Of a stretch of 64,000 bases of DNA, positions 22,800-32,150 are shown piece by piece. A program made the translations under genes and the position numbers. The stretch comes from Anastrepha obliqua (Eukaryota > Arthropoda > Insecta > Diptera > Tephritidae), in contig NC_072896.1 of assembly GCF_027943255.1 (NCBI RefSeq), positions 42,124,501 to 42,188,500 of the forward strand, in the 5' to 3' direction. Every line of letters starts with the position of its first letter. Within the stretch, counting starts at the first letter, position 1. The notes under the pieces were generated by a model, which worked only from the letters and a program-made list of their open reading frames with translations, searched no databases and was not told the origin of the DNA.

Positions 22800-23735
22800 C
22801 TCGTATACTGGTGAAAGAAAAGTGCAGCTGAAAACGGTAATCACGCTCCATCAAATACAACTTGTAAGGAGTGGTTTCGACGCTTCCAAAGTGGCAATTT
22901 CGACGTCAGTGAAGACGCATGACGAACCCTTGATGATATGTCTAAAAAGTTGAATGTTGACAGATAAACCTTCGGTCAAAGTTTGCATGCGATGGGAATG
23001 GTGCAAAAAGCAGGTAACTGGGTGCCACATCAATTGAAGGAGAGGGATAACGAGAGACGTTTGGTGACGTGTGAGATACTTCTTGAACGCCAGAAAACAA
23101 AAGCATCGCATCGTGGATCGCAGCATGGATATATTATGATAGCCATAAACGTCGAAAATATTTGAGCCTGTCAGGTGAACCAGGTCCGTCGACAAGGAAA
23201 AAAATATTTATGCTTCAAAGGTTATGTTGTGCATCTAGTGGGATCAGAAGGGTGTCATCTATTATGAACTTCATAAATTATCTGAAACCATTACTGGCGA
23301 TCGTTACCGACTGCAGCTAATGCATTTGAATCGAGCTCTGAAAGAAAAGCGGAATGGGACGCTAGACATGACGAGCTGATTTTGCTGCATAACAACGCCA
23401 GGCAACGCGTTGCTAAATCGGTCCAGAAATATTTAGAGGGGCTGAATTGGGAAATCTTGCCCCACCCGCCGTATTCCCCAGACAATGCACCTTGGGATTA
23501 CCATCTGTTCCAATCAATGCACTTAGCCCTTATTGGAGAGCGGTTCACTTCTTACGAGAGCATCGCAAACTGGCTCAATAAATGGATCAAGTCGAAAGAA
23601 CTCGAATTTTTCGTCAGAGGAATCCGTACGCTGCCTGAAAGATGGAGTAAAGTTGTAGCTTCCTATAGCACATACTTCGTAACTTTGGCTAAGAAAGAAA
23701 GGAAACTTATTCCCATACCCAATATTTACTAAACA
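22800..23735 (+). mobile_element. DD34D mariner relic, second Asp changed to Asn
   Basis: Blocks in order: CKEWFRRFQSGNFDVSEDA, HAMGMVQKAGNWVPHQLKER, a frameshifted WIYYDSHKRRKY, YRLQLMHLNRAL, then LLHNNARQRVAKSV and ILPHPPYSPDNAPWDYHLF. It ends FVRGIRTLPERWSKVVAS and YSTYF. The catalytic HDNAR has become HNNAR, so even a repaired frame would be inactive. The third Asp (WDYHLF) remains, in an open run of 116 codons (23382-23732). It is the same family as 7897-8268. Confidence 0.85.
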
Positions 23736-23775
23736 AAATTAATTCAAAACAAAGTAAGATAATTCATTTATTGGT

Positions 23776-23872
23776 TGGTTAGCAGAGCTTCTATTTGTGG
23801 TGTGCCTCCTGGTGTTTTTCCCCCAACAGATGGTTTCATTTATGAGGAGCTGTTTCTGATAGAAATACATCA
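23776..23872 (-). mobile_element. SINE fragment e
   Basis: On the minus strand, a degraded GAAATACA...AGCTCCTCATAAATGAAACC, then CACACCACAAATAGAAGCTC, match the middle and 3' parts of the SINE, with an internal deletion. Confidence 0.55.
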
Positions 23873-24099
23873 GTAGGTGATAATAAACAACTTTTCTATT
23901 ATTTGATTTTTCATACCCGGAATTTATTTCAAACCCCGGGCACTACCGAATGCTTAGTGCGCCTTCGATTCTACACATCTCTGCCCGCTATGTTTGGGCT
24001 CTCCTCGCATAACGAAAAATTTGCATGTAAAAGTAACAACGAGAGCAAGATTCATCAAACTTCAAGGCTCATAAAACTGGTAAAACTCACTATTTGCAA

Positions 24100-24270
24100 T
24101 GCTGCCAACTCTCTTTCAAGAGAGTTCATACAGCGACACTTTTTTTTGCTTCAGCTTTGCGAATTGTCTTTTTACGTTCCTGTTGTGTTCATACACCTTG
24201 TAATTGTTAGTTTTTTTTCTATACAACCAACAACAACATTGAGAGGAACGAGAACCAAAGAGTGTTTACA
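24100..24270 (+). repeat. Dispersed repeat, unit 1 (pairs with 58985-59165)
   Basis: GCTTCAGCTTTGCGAATTG, TGTTCATACACCTTG and AATTGTTAGTTTT recur in diverged form and in the same order at 58985-59165. This suggests an unidentified dispersed element rather than a gene. The 198-codon open frame over this area starts without an ATG and is not supported as a gene. Confidence 0.5.
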
Positions 24271-24499
24271 GTGCACGAGCATCACAAGTAACGAGTTAAG
24301 GCAACAAGTGTTTTCCTGTATGCGAGCGGTCTTACTAACACTCATTAAGTGCTTCCAAACAAATGTAATGTTTGGCAGCTCCTTTCCAGTGCAGCCAACA
24401 TATATGTATTTATTTATGTCAGTTGCTTCATCTATTCGCCACTTGCTTGGCGAGTCGAAGACGCCTTTAGTTGCATTTATACTTTATAAAATTAGTTAA

Positions 24500-25190
24500 T
24501 TTGTATGAGTTAATAATTTTTCATGGAAACCGAAGGCCACAGTTGCCAGTACTTTAACTGTTAAGTGCAATAATTTTTTTGTAATTAGTTTACCTCTAAA
24601 TAAATAAAACCTATTGTTTACAATGGGGAGTATCTCCAAAAGAAATTTTTAATTTTATTTGTATTACAAGAACAATTCAAGTAATAGGCTTTTTAATAAT
24701 CGAATGTGGTAAAGTTTTGTTATAATTCTGCCTTTATCCCTTCCTATAAGACAGTGCCTAATATTTCCTACTGCTTTTATTACTTCACCTGTATAAATCC
24801 AACAAGCGCGCAAATGAAGAAGCAGATTTTTGCAACGAAACCCACTTTATAATGAGGTTCAAAATTGTGTAGAATTTGCACAAAGAACAATTGAAGGTTA
24901 AAGGGTTTGTAATTTAATTATATGCCATATTTGACGTAGTTGTGATCAATACTGGAATATAATTTGTGCAATTTAAGACATCGCTATTTACTACCAATTA
25001 TCGAGTGCTCGTATTGGGGACTCCCACCAAATGTTTCCACAACTATTGCAGCCAATTAAATTTTGTTTCATTAAAAATGTACCCGGTAACTCACACATTT
25101 TCATTTCAAAAACTAAATTTTCTTTGAAGCAAATTACATTAATAAGACAATCAACAATTATTCCTCTTCAACTTCAACTAAAGCTGAATT
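24500..25190. other. Upstream region of the proline-rich gene
   Basis: A+T-rich, no coding or transposon signal. It presumably contains the regulatory sequence of the gene at 25282, but I recognise no specific element beyond the TATA box. Confidence 0.4.
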
Positions 25191-25196
25191 TCTGAG

Positions 25197-25205
25197 TATA
25201 AATAC
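25197..25205 (+). promoter_or_regulatory. TATA box TATAAATAC
   Basis: It lies 85 bases before the ATG of the proline-rich gene. Initiation would be expected near 25225-25232. A one-codon upstream ATG-TGA (25230-25235) sits right at that point and may or may not be in the transcript. Confidence 0.7.
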
Positions 25206-25281
25206 AAAGTTATTAGCTACTTTGTCTCAATGTGAGCTAACCAGCAGTCCAAGTAGCACACGAGTCGAGACAACTGCAATA

Positions 25282-25827
25282 ATGTTTCACAGGCACAATG
25301 TGATGTGCATTGTAGTAGTCACATTGGCAGTTGGAAGTGTAAACGCAACCTTCAAGAAAAATCCATTCCTGCCACCCGCGCCACAGCAACCAGCTTATTA
25401 TCACCCAGCGCCAGCACCAGTTTACTATCCTGCGCCCGCTCCAGTTTATCATCCAGCGCCAGCTCCAGTTTATCATCCAGCGCCAGCTCCAGTTTATCAT
25501 CCAGCGCCAGCACCAGTTTACCATCCAGCACCTGCACCTCGCCCGCCGCCACCACCACCACCACCGCACCCCCCACCCCAGCAACCACCACAAATCATTA
25601 TTGTACCTGTACAAACGTATCCAGCACATCCACCTGCACGCCCACGACCACGTCCGCCACCACGTCCAGTGCATCCCGCTCCACCTCCACCACGCCCAGT
25701 TCATCCTGCTCCACAGCCAATCTACGTTCAACCGATAATCGTTCAACCGGTGCCTGTTGGAACTGGTGGTGGCGGTGGTGGAGGACATGGAAAAGGTGGC
25801 GGAGGTTGTCGCCCGTGCCATGGTTAA
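25282..25827 (+). CDS. Proline-rich secreted protein
   Basis: A 181-residue intronless gene, complete with TATA box and poly(A) signal. The chosen ATG (25282) is the first in frame. The frame is open 20 codons further upstream but without an ATG. Residues 1-22 form a signal peptide (MCIVVVTLAVGSVNA, cleavage probably after VNA). Residues about 40-87 are six copies of an octapeptide, Y-(H/Y)-P-A-P-A-P-V. A poly-proline run and a QPPQIIIVPVQTYP segment follow, then Arg/Pro and VHPAP repeats, and a Gly-rich C-terminus ending CRPCHG. Composition and layout resemble insect cuticle, eggshell or other extracellular-matrix structural proteins. That role is an inference, since no chitin-binding domain is visible. 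The terminal Cys pair could crosslink. Confidence 0.85.
   Translation: MFHRHNVMCIVVVTLAVGSVNATFKKNPFLPPAPQQPAYYHPAPAPVYYPAPAPVYHPAPAPVYHPAPAPVYHPAPAPVYHPAPAPRPPPPPPPPHPPPQQPPQIIIVPVQTYPAHPPARPRPRPPPRPVHPAPPPPRPVHPAPQPIYVQPIIVQPVPVGTGGGGGGGHGKGGGGCRPCHG
25399..25542 (+). repeat. Six 24-bp coding repeats in the proline-rich gene
   Basis: Units encode Y-(H/Y)-P-A-P-A-P-V. The middle units are almost identical at the DNA level (CATCCAGCGCCAGCTCCAG), so recent unit expansion or length polymorphism is likely. Confidence 0.85.
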
Positions 25828-25865
25828 CACAAACCGATAAGAACTTAGACTCAAGTAATATTCCA

Positions 25866-25871
25866 AATAAA
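25866..25871 (+). promoter_or_regulatory. Poly(A) signal AATAAA
   Basis: It lies 39 bases past the stop codon of the proline-rich gene. Confidence 0.75.
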
Positions 25872-26269
25872 ATTATCACATATGAGAATTTGCAGATATT
25901 TAAATTATTTGTATATAAAATTGGTTGAAATATACCTACAAACGCTCCATTGCTATTTTCTTTCGAGGTAATGAATCAGTTTATCAAGAAGAAGCGTTCA
26001 GAAGATATGAAACTATTTTTGCCCAGCTCTGAATTTTGGGGTTTGAAAATTTTCATTTTAATTGAAGTCAAAACATGTGACTTAACATTAATGAGATTGT
26101 TGGAAAAAATTAGGTATGCAGTTAGGAATAGTTTTCAACAGAATTCTTAAAAGTCAAAGGCAAAATTCGTTTGAAAATAATTACCTTTTATTTACAACAG
26201 TTTGAAGCGTTTTTTTTTATTAGTATTAAGTTTTTTGATAAAGTCGTGCCAACTCGCCAACTCTTAAAC

Positions 26270-26985
26270 CACTCAGGCTACAAAAAAGCCCATTGTATTA
26301 AAAGCTCTGGAAAGTAAAAGAGATAGGAAAGAATTGAGACATAAAGGTAAACTAGTCCTGGAAGAATTTTTTAAATTCTTGGCAGATATGAAAATATCCT
26401 CCAATTTGAGAGAACGAATATTACTCATTTTTTTAACATTGAAACCCAAATTACGTAGCCTTGCTCTAGCAAAGGCAGGGCACTCATGAGAAAATGCTCA
26501 GGGCTATCCGGCTCCTCGAAGCAAGACAGGAAAATCGGGTCCAATGGTGGTCATAAACTTGGGTTGTGTCCTGTAATAATGCCGACCATCAACCGAACGT
26601 CTTTCCTTCCAAGTTTTAGAAGAAAGTTCGGCAGTTTTCTGTTCGCGCTTGTCACAAAATACTTTGCAGTTCTGCAACGTTCTAGACCGGACCATCGCTT
26701 TTTATGTAAATTGCATATATAAACGCTGATCCAATTCATGATTCCTGTAGAACTGATTTCGATTATTGGCTCTGGTCGCTGTGGATTAACCGCTGGTCCA
26801 CAGTTGGCCAATTAATCGGCAATTTTATTTCTTTGAACACCGCGGTGTGCTATAACTCATATAAGTACAAGCTTAATCCGTCTTGAAACAGAATTTAGCT
26901 TCTTCTTACATTCTTGAACAATCTTTGAGGTTTGCTGTCACTAAAGACTCAAATCTGTTTCCCGCTCCATCTTCTCTCAATTATT
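26270..26985 (-). mobile_element. Non-LTR retrotransposon 3' part (C-terminal zinc-finger region), degraded
   Basis: Minus-strand remains downstream of an RNase H-type domain. A decayed RTLQNCKVF and LLKLGRKDVRLMVGIITGHN (26640-26560) correspond to the conserved L-x-G-x-x-TGH region. A damaged Cys/His finger follows (SCFEEPDSPEHFL, then CPAFARARLRNLG in another frame). This order is standard for the 3' end of RNase H-type LINEs in flies. It is broken by several stops. Confidence 0.65.
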
Positions 26986-26999
26986 CATTCTGCTACATT

Positions 27000-28220
27000 C
27001 AGAATGGCAAACATTTCCATTTAGACAGCTGCCATTCCTTCCATAGCGTAATGAAGCGGTTAACGCAAATGTAATTAACCACTGTCGGTCATTATCCTCC
27101 AATCTAAAGCTCCTTCTTCCTTTTCCCCCATTGTTCGGTATTTTGCTTCCACCATCTGTTTTTCCTCTGTATGGCATCATAATGAACGAATTTAGTTCGT
27201 TGTCCAAGTGGGCCCTCGTTTGGGCAGCCGTTTATCCAAACCTAGCCTACGCTATGCCCAAAAAAATTTTTTTATAAGTAGCAGAGAAATGCAGATGATA
27301 AAATAGTAGATGCAAAGCGGAACTCGCTTAAGCAGGGAGCATAAAAATATAAAAACTCAGTTACAAATGTTTAGCATGGAATTATTTATTCTTTCAATCG
27401 TATTAAATATCCTGATTTATGATGGGAGCGAAATTTCTAAGCTCCTCAAATTATTTATATATCTCATTTGGATTTTAGTTCGTTACAAAAACGGCTCATT
27501 CAACAATTCGTGGGGCGATTAGCCCTAGACATTACAATGAATGTCTGACTGAGATGAAGTTTCCCTTAAATTTACGATGAAAAAGTTTGTGCTAAGGTGG
27601 GTTGGGTGACGGCCGTGCATTTTTACGCATAGAGACATATTTACCGTTAGGATACGGCACTAGTTGCGACAGCATTCAAAGAACAGTTAGTCGCTTTGTA
27701 AACAAAGCGTTGACCAGACTAAGTGCCACGCATCATTAATCTTTCCACTAAGTTATCCAACGGCGCTGAAATTATGCGACATAAAATTTGCAATTGTTGT
27801 GAGGTTGCGGTAACGGATAGTTTTTAAGCCAGCGCGGGTTTCTCACACTTTTGTATGTATGTATCGACAATTCATGAGTACATACCTCAATGCATTTAGC
27901 GCTTTTATATTAAAAACTTTGCAAAACTAATCTAAACAACCAAAAACTCTCTAGCAGAAGTAATTTCTATCATTGCCGTTGCCACTTCAATTTGACTCCA
28001 ACTATGAAGGAAGCCATTCTCGTAATTAACTCGGCCCTCGCGGCTGTCATAACTTAATGGGCCGCGCACCGCCACTCGCCTTTCTGCCCAACCATACTGC
28101 AATGTGACAGCTCGAAAAAATCTATAAATAAATAATAACTTCTCGAGTAAATACAAACGCAGCAGCCGACCGGGTGGAAAACCATAAAAAATGCAAAAAG
28201 AATATTGAAAATGTAATTGT
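27000..28220. other. Intergenic; composition becomes G+C-richer after 27.9 kb
   Basis: No gene is convincingly seen up to 27.9 kb. From there to 29.1 kb the DNA is richer in CpG than its surroundings, as often seen near fly promoters or exons. Confidence 0.35.
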
Positions 28221-28223
28221 AAT

Positions 28224-28562
28224 TCAGTAAACACGTGACCAAGAGCGGTACGACCGTAGCGGCTGGAATGGTTGGTGGGAAAAGTCATCCACGTCTGGCA
28301 GGCGCTCGTCCTGCTTAATCGACCAGAAATCCAGATGCAAACAAACGGGGATGCGGATATACAGCAAGTAATAGAAATTTACCACAAAAACAAAAATAAC
28401 AAGCGGAATGACGTACTCGTAAAAACCAATCGTGAGTATGAGAAAAACAGGAATAACTGTTGCAATGACAATACGATGAGTACTAGCGCATCCGGGTGCA
28501 GGGTTGAAATGAGCGGGCCAGCCAACGAGGAGCACGAATGGATGGCGTCGTGGCGCGACCTG
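28224..28562 (-). CDS. Weak candidate exon (possible membrane protein), minus strand
   Basis: The minus strand is open from an acceptor-like CTACGCAG at about 28563 to a stop at 28224. It would encode two hydrophobic segments (IVIATVIPVFLILTIGF and VIPLVIFVFVVNFYYLLYI) followed by a hydrophilic tail (WSIKQDERLPDVDDFSHQP...). Codon choice in the tail looks fly-like. However, the plus strand is also open over the same bases (28272-28616), and antisense of polar codons reads as hydrophobic, so strand and reality are uncertain. No homologue is recognised. Confidence 0.2.
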   Translation of the reverse strand, partial: QVAPRRHPFVLLVGWPAHFNPAPGCASTHRIVIATVIPVFLILTIGFYEYVIPLVIFVFVVNFYYLLYIRIPVCLHLDFWSIKQDERLPDVDDFSHQPFQPLRSYRSWSRVY

Positions 28563-28803
28563 CGTAGATTCACTAGTCGTAATGGTGTACTGAAGTATAC
28601 ACCGAATAGGACCTGAGAACTCTAACGCGCTCTACCAACGTACATCCAACGAAAGGGCAAAGGGTCGTGTAAACAAGCGCACGGGCCGCATGAAAACAGG
28701 AAGCGCTGCACGAGTCCAATGAGCGCTTTTACACATTTTTCGAAATTCCATTTTGCTTTCAATGATATCCTTTTCAAAAAGGATACACTCGAGTGCTACA
28801 TAT

Positions 28804-28812
28804 TATAAATAG
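28804..28812 (+). promoter_or_regulatory. Possible TATA box TATAAATAG
   Basis: A good TATA match 71 bases before an ATG in favourable context (ACACAATG) at 28875, in a G+C-richer patch. Confidence 0.35.
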
Positions 28813-28874
28813 ATGCGCACTCAAACAACCGTTGGTTACAAGTTGCACATGCAACAATTGCAGAACCGTACACA

Positions 28875-29108
28875 ATGAGTTTGAAGCGTACGAGTTCGAG
28901 TGCTTGTGTGCACTGGAAGAGCACGGCAAGTTCGTTTAGTGTTGTAGTTTGTAGCACATCTCACGTTCCGCACGCTGGCAAAGCCGCGGAGACTACGTGT
29001 GTGTCTGCTCCGAGTGACGACGACCGCCGCCGATGCGCACGGATATGTTGCTGCAATTTATTGCTGCAATGCAGCGCAGCACAATGCAAATGCGTAACGA
29101 GACTATAA
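28875..29108 (+). CDS. Candidate small protein behind a TATA box
   Basis: A 77-codon frame starting MSLKRTSSSACVHWK and ending in a Cys-rich segment (CARICCCNLLLQCSAAQCKC). A TATA box lies at the expected distance and the start context is good. There is no signal peptide, known domain or nearby poly(A) signal. It could equally be the 5' leader of a longer spliced transcript. Confidence 0.22.
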   Translation: MSLKRTSSSACVHWKSTASSFSVVVCSTSHVPHAGKAAETTCVSAPSDDDRRRCARICCCNLLLQCSAAQCKCVTRL

Positions 29109-29109
29109 A

Positions 29110-30100
29110 TTATTTCGGCATTAACCCATTGATTGCTTCGCCACCATGTTGCACTATAGTGTGGTGCGCTGTTGCGTGGGATATTCGTTTGTGGCACAGC
29201 GCATCCTCAGAATAGCGTATGAGCACGCACAAGCTCAAGAATGGGAGCGCGTGTGGCTTGATTTTGTGCATTTTTTATTTACTTTTTTCCTTTTAATATG
29301 CATATGCAAGTATATGTATGCATGTGTGTATGTACATTCATATTTATGTACGCATGCAGTTGAGTGTGTGCAAAAGCAATATGTAGGACTAGCCCGCATG
29401 TTGCATAAATTCCACTCATGCAAGACATTCCCGTCGTTGCCAATTTTTCGTTGCACAAACACCCATATGCACGTATGTATGTATGTATTTGTATGCGCAT
29501 ATTTATGCACTTTTTTCGTTTGTGCCCAAAATTTATCGCCGGTAGTTTCAGTTCTTATTTAAATGAAGAAATGCTTGCACCGGCAAATTTTCGATGTGGA
29601 AATTGGCGAACTACGGTGAATCTATACATAAATTTTCCTGCACTAATTCAAACTGGAAAAATGCTTGCCATAACTCAGTCGGTAATTGAGTGGCTCCATA
29701 TACGCGTACATATGCATGTGTGTTGATACACAAATTCGAGATCTTAAAATGGAATACAGGGAAAAATGTTGGCCCTTAAACCACCTGCAACGTCTCTAAA
29801 AGTCTATTGATATAAATAACTGGTAATTTTGGATTAAAAATGGACTATAATCCTCTAGTGAAAGTCATGGGCAAAATTTCATCTTCCCACTCTAAGGCAC
29901 TTTGGATGCCCACTGCGCGTGCCGGGAAGAGCACATAATCAAATTAAATATAGTAAGATGATATCGCAGACCGGACTGCGAACGCCCAGAAGCTTATATC
30001 CAAATGTTTCAGCCTCTTTGGCTACAGTCATTTTCTTTATTTTGGCACCTACTGTAGAGAGAATGAGAATAACGAGAGGCAAACTTTATTGTTGCAAAAA
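29110..30100. other. Intergenic with (ACGT)AT simple repeats
   Basis: ATGTATGTATG-type patches (29310-29350, 29465-29500). Open frames here on both strands are products of this repetition. No gene seen. Confidence 0.4.
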
Positions 30101-30104
30101 AGTA

Positions 30105-31306
30105 TTGCGTTGGGGAATAAGTTCATAGCATTTTTATATTTCCTTTTATTTTACAACGATTTGTTTGTTGTTTGAAAAAGGGTAAGTTTTCATTCGAACT
30201 CTTTTTGTTGATTGTGTCTCAGTAATGATTGTAATTTTGGGTTATTTAATTGTTTATTAGGTTTGAGGCTTACAAATGGAATACCCAGGAGGGAAAAATC
30301 AACATTTTCGACACCTGAACTTCTTTGCTTTCCATCGAGGTCAAAAAGTTTCCGAAGCAGCCCAGGACATTTGTGAGGTGTAGGGAGAAGATGTCACAAG
30401 CGAATCTACAGCACGAAAATGGTTTGCAAAGTTCAAAAATGACGACTTTGACATCGATGACACGTCCCACAGCGGAAGGCCTGCCGAATCCGATGAAGGA
30501 CGTCTCAAATCATTTTTGAAGACGCCAGTCGCGAATTGGCGGAAAAAATGAACTGCGATCTTAAAGCAGTTCTCATTCACCTTCATTAAATGGGATTTAC
30601 CGAGAAATTGGGAGCCTGCGTGCCTCACGAGCTCAACGAAAAACACACAGAAAGTCGCTTTTAAATTGCTTCCCAGCATCTCGCCCGCCATCGAGCAACA
30701 CGCGCTCAGAAACAGCAGATTGTACCAAATCGTCACGGGAGATGAGAAATGGTGCCTATACATCAGCATGAAGCAAAGAAAGGAATGGCTGGCTACAAAG
30801 GATACGCCAAAGCCGAAAGTCAAGCCGGATCTTCATCCAAAGAAGATCATTATATGTGTTTCGTGGGACTGGGAGGACATGGTGCACTGGGAAATGTTCG
30901 AAAAGAGTGTCACGGTCAACAAGGAGCTCCCCTTTGCCCAGCTACACCGCGTGAATGAGGCTATTCAACTGAAAACACCTGATTGACATTGTCAAACCAT
31001 ACTCCTTCGCGACAACGCCAAGCCCCATGTTGTCAAAGCCCTACTCCAAGACCTCGAATGGGAGGTCCTTCAGCAGCCGTCGCAATCTCCGGACCTTGCA
31101 CCGACCGATTATCATCTTTTCCACTCCTGTCAAACCATATGAAAGGTGTCACTTTCGATAATAAAGAGGTCCTTGAACAACTTCTTTGAAGGGGTTGTAA
31201 ACAGCAACGACGAATATATAATTGATAAACTTATTAATATAATTATTGTTTTATGTTTAAATAAAAGTCTTCGGTAAAATCGCTACGAACTTATTCCCCA
31301 ACCTAA
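30105..31306 (+). mobile_element. Near full-length mariner with intact inverted repeats
   Basis: 1202 bases between TA duplications (30103-30104, 31307-31308). The termini are inverted repeats of about 30 bases sharing GTTGGGGAATAAGTTC. Transposase remains run from ATG 30276 (MEYPGGKNQHFRHL) through STARKWFAKFKNDDFDID and HSGRPAESDEGRLKS, then VTGDEKW and KKIIICVSWDWEDMVHWE, to LLRDNAKPHVVKAL, SPDLAPTDYHLFHSC and a late VTFDNKEVLEQLL. A TAG stop interrupts codon 34 (ICEV-stop-GEDV), and several frameshifts follow. The Asp pair is 31 residues apart, so about three codons were lost from a DD34D-like spacing. It is a dead but structurally complete copy. Confidence 0.9.
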
Positions 31307-31309
31307 TAC

Positions 31310-31900
31310 ATTAATGTGTCTGAGTGGTTCATTGCCCATTCTGAGGTGCTATGAGGCGAATGCTAACATCGAATCTTTGATCCTTGTGCAAATCACTAAT
31401 CAACATTTAGATATTTGAATATCTTTTTTACTAAATTAAAAAAAAATATTTTGAGTGATGGAAATTTGATTGACGTACGATGACATCTGCAAGAATTAAA
31501 AAAAAAAATTGTCACCACCTTGTACCAATTTCTCATTTCGCAGGTTGAAGTATTTACCTTTTAGTATAAATAAGTAGGTACAAGAAATATGTACTTTTAT
31601 ACTCGATTTTTTTTATTACAATACCTTTAGCTACAGTGCATTGATACTTTTTCGTGTGGCATACATTTTTACGGCAACGCTGTGAGCTATCATTTTTCAA
31701 AAGTTCATTGTTACATATACACCTATTTAGAGAAGAAGGCCTAACTTATATTTTCGCCACTCAATAAAATTTTCTATGTTTTCCCCAATTTTTAGTTGCT
31801 TTGGACTGGAAAGCCGGGAATAAATTTTTTTTCACAAAATTTATTGCCGTTTTCGCAACTAACCTCTAACTTTACCGACCTCTCTATTGCGGCGTTAAGT
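31310..31900. other. Intergenic, nothing recognised
   Basis: A+T-rich, no gene or repeat identified. Confidence 0.4.
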
Positions 31901-31904
31901 AGAG

Positions 31905-32150
31905 GTAACCATAGCCGAATGGGTTGGTGCGGGACTAACATTCGAAATTACACAGGTTCGAATCTTCGGGCATGAAAAATCGAATGATGGAAAAAGTTTT
32001 TTCTAACAGCGGTCGCGACTCGGCAGGCAATGCCAAACCTCCAAGTGTATTTCTGCCATCTGCTTAAAACTGTAAAAAAGCATCAAAACGCACACCTAAA
32101 TTCGCAGGAGGAGCTCGGCCCAGCACTCAATAAAGGGTGTAAACGTAAAT
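31905..32150 (+). mobile_element. tRNA-derived SINE, copy f
   Basis: A box TAGCCGAATGGG and B box GGTTCGAATCTTC are both intact. The body shows CTCGGCAGGCAATGCCAAAC and CTCCAAGTGTATTTCTGCC, then a deletion of the TGCCGTTCGG region. The end reads GGAGCTCGGCCCAGCAC... with a TAAATTATATAT tail. The head could still bind RNA polymerase III factors. Confidence 0.85.

Noticed and set aside
23903..24499. 198-codon open frame on the plus strand
   Set aside because: It does not start with ATG, shows no domain, and overlaps a dispersed repeat that recurs at 59 kb without the frame.
25237..25928. Long open frames on the opposite strand and other frames of the proline-rich gene
   Set aside because: They are Trp/Arg-rich or Ser/Thr-rich shadows of the repetitive, G+C-richer coding sequence. 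Only the plus frame has a signal peptide.
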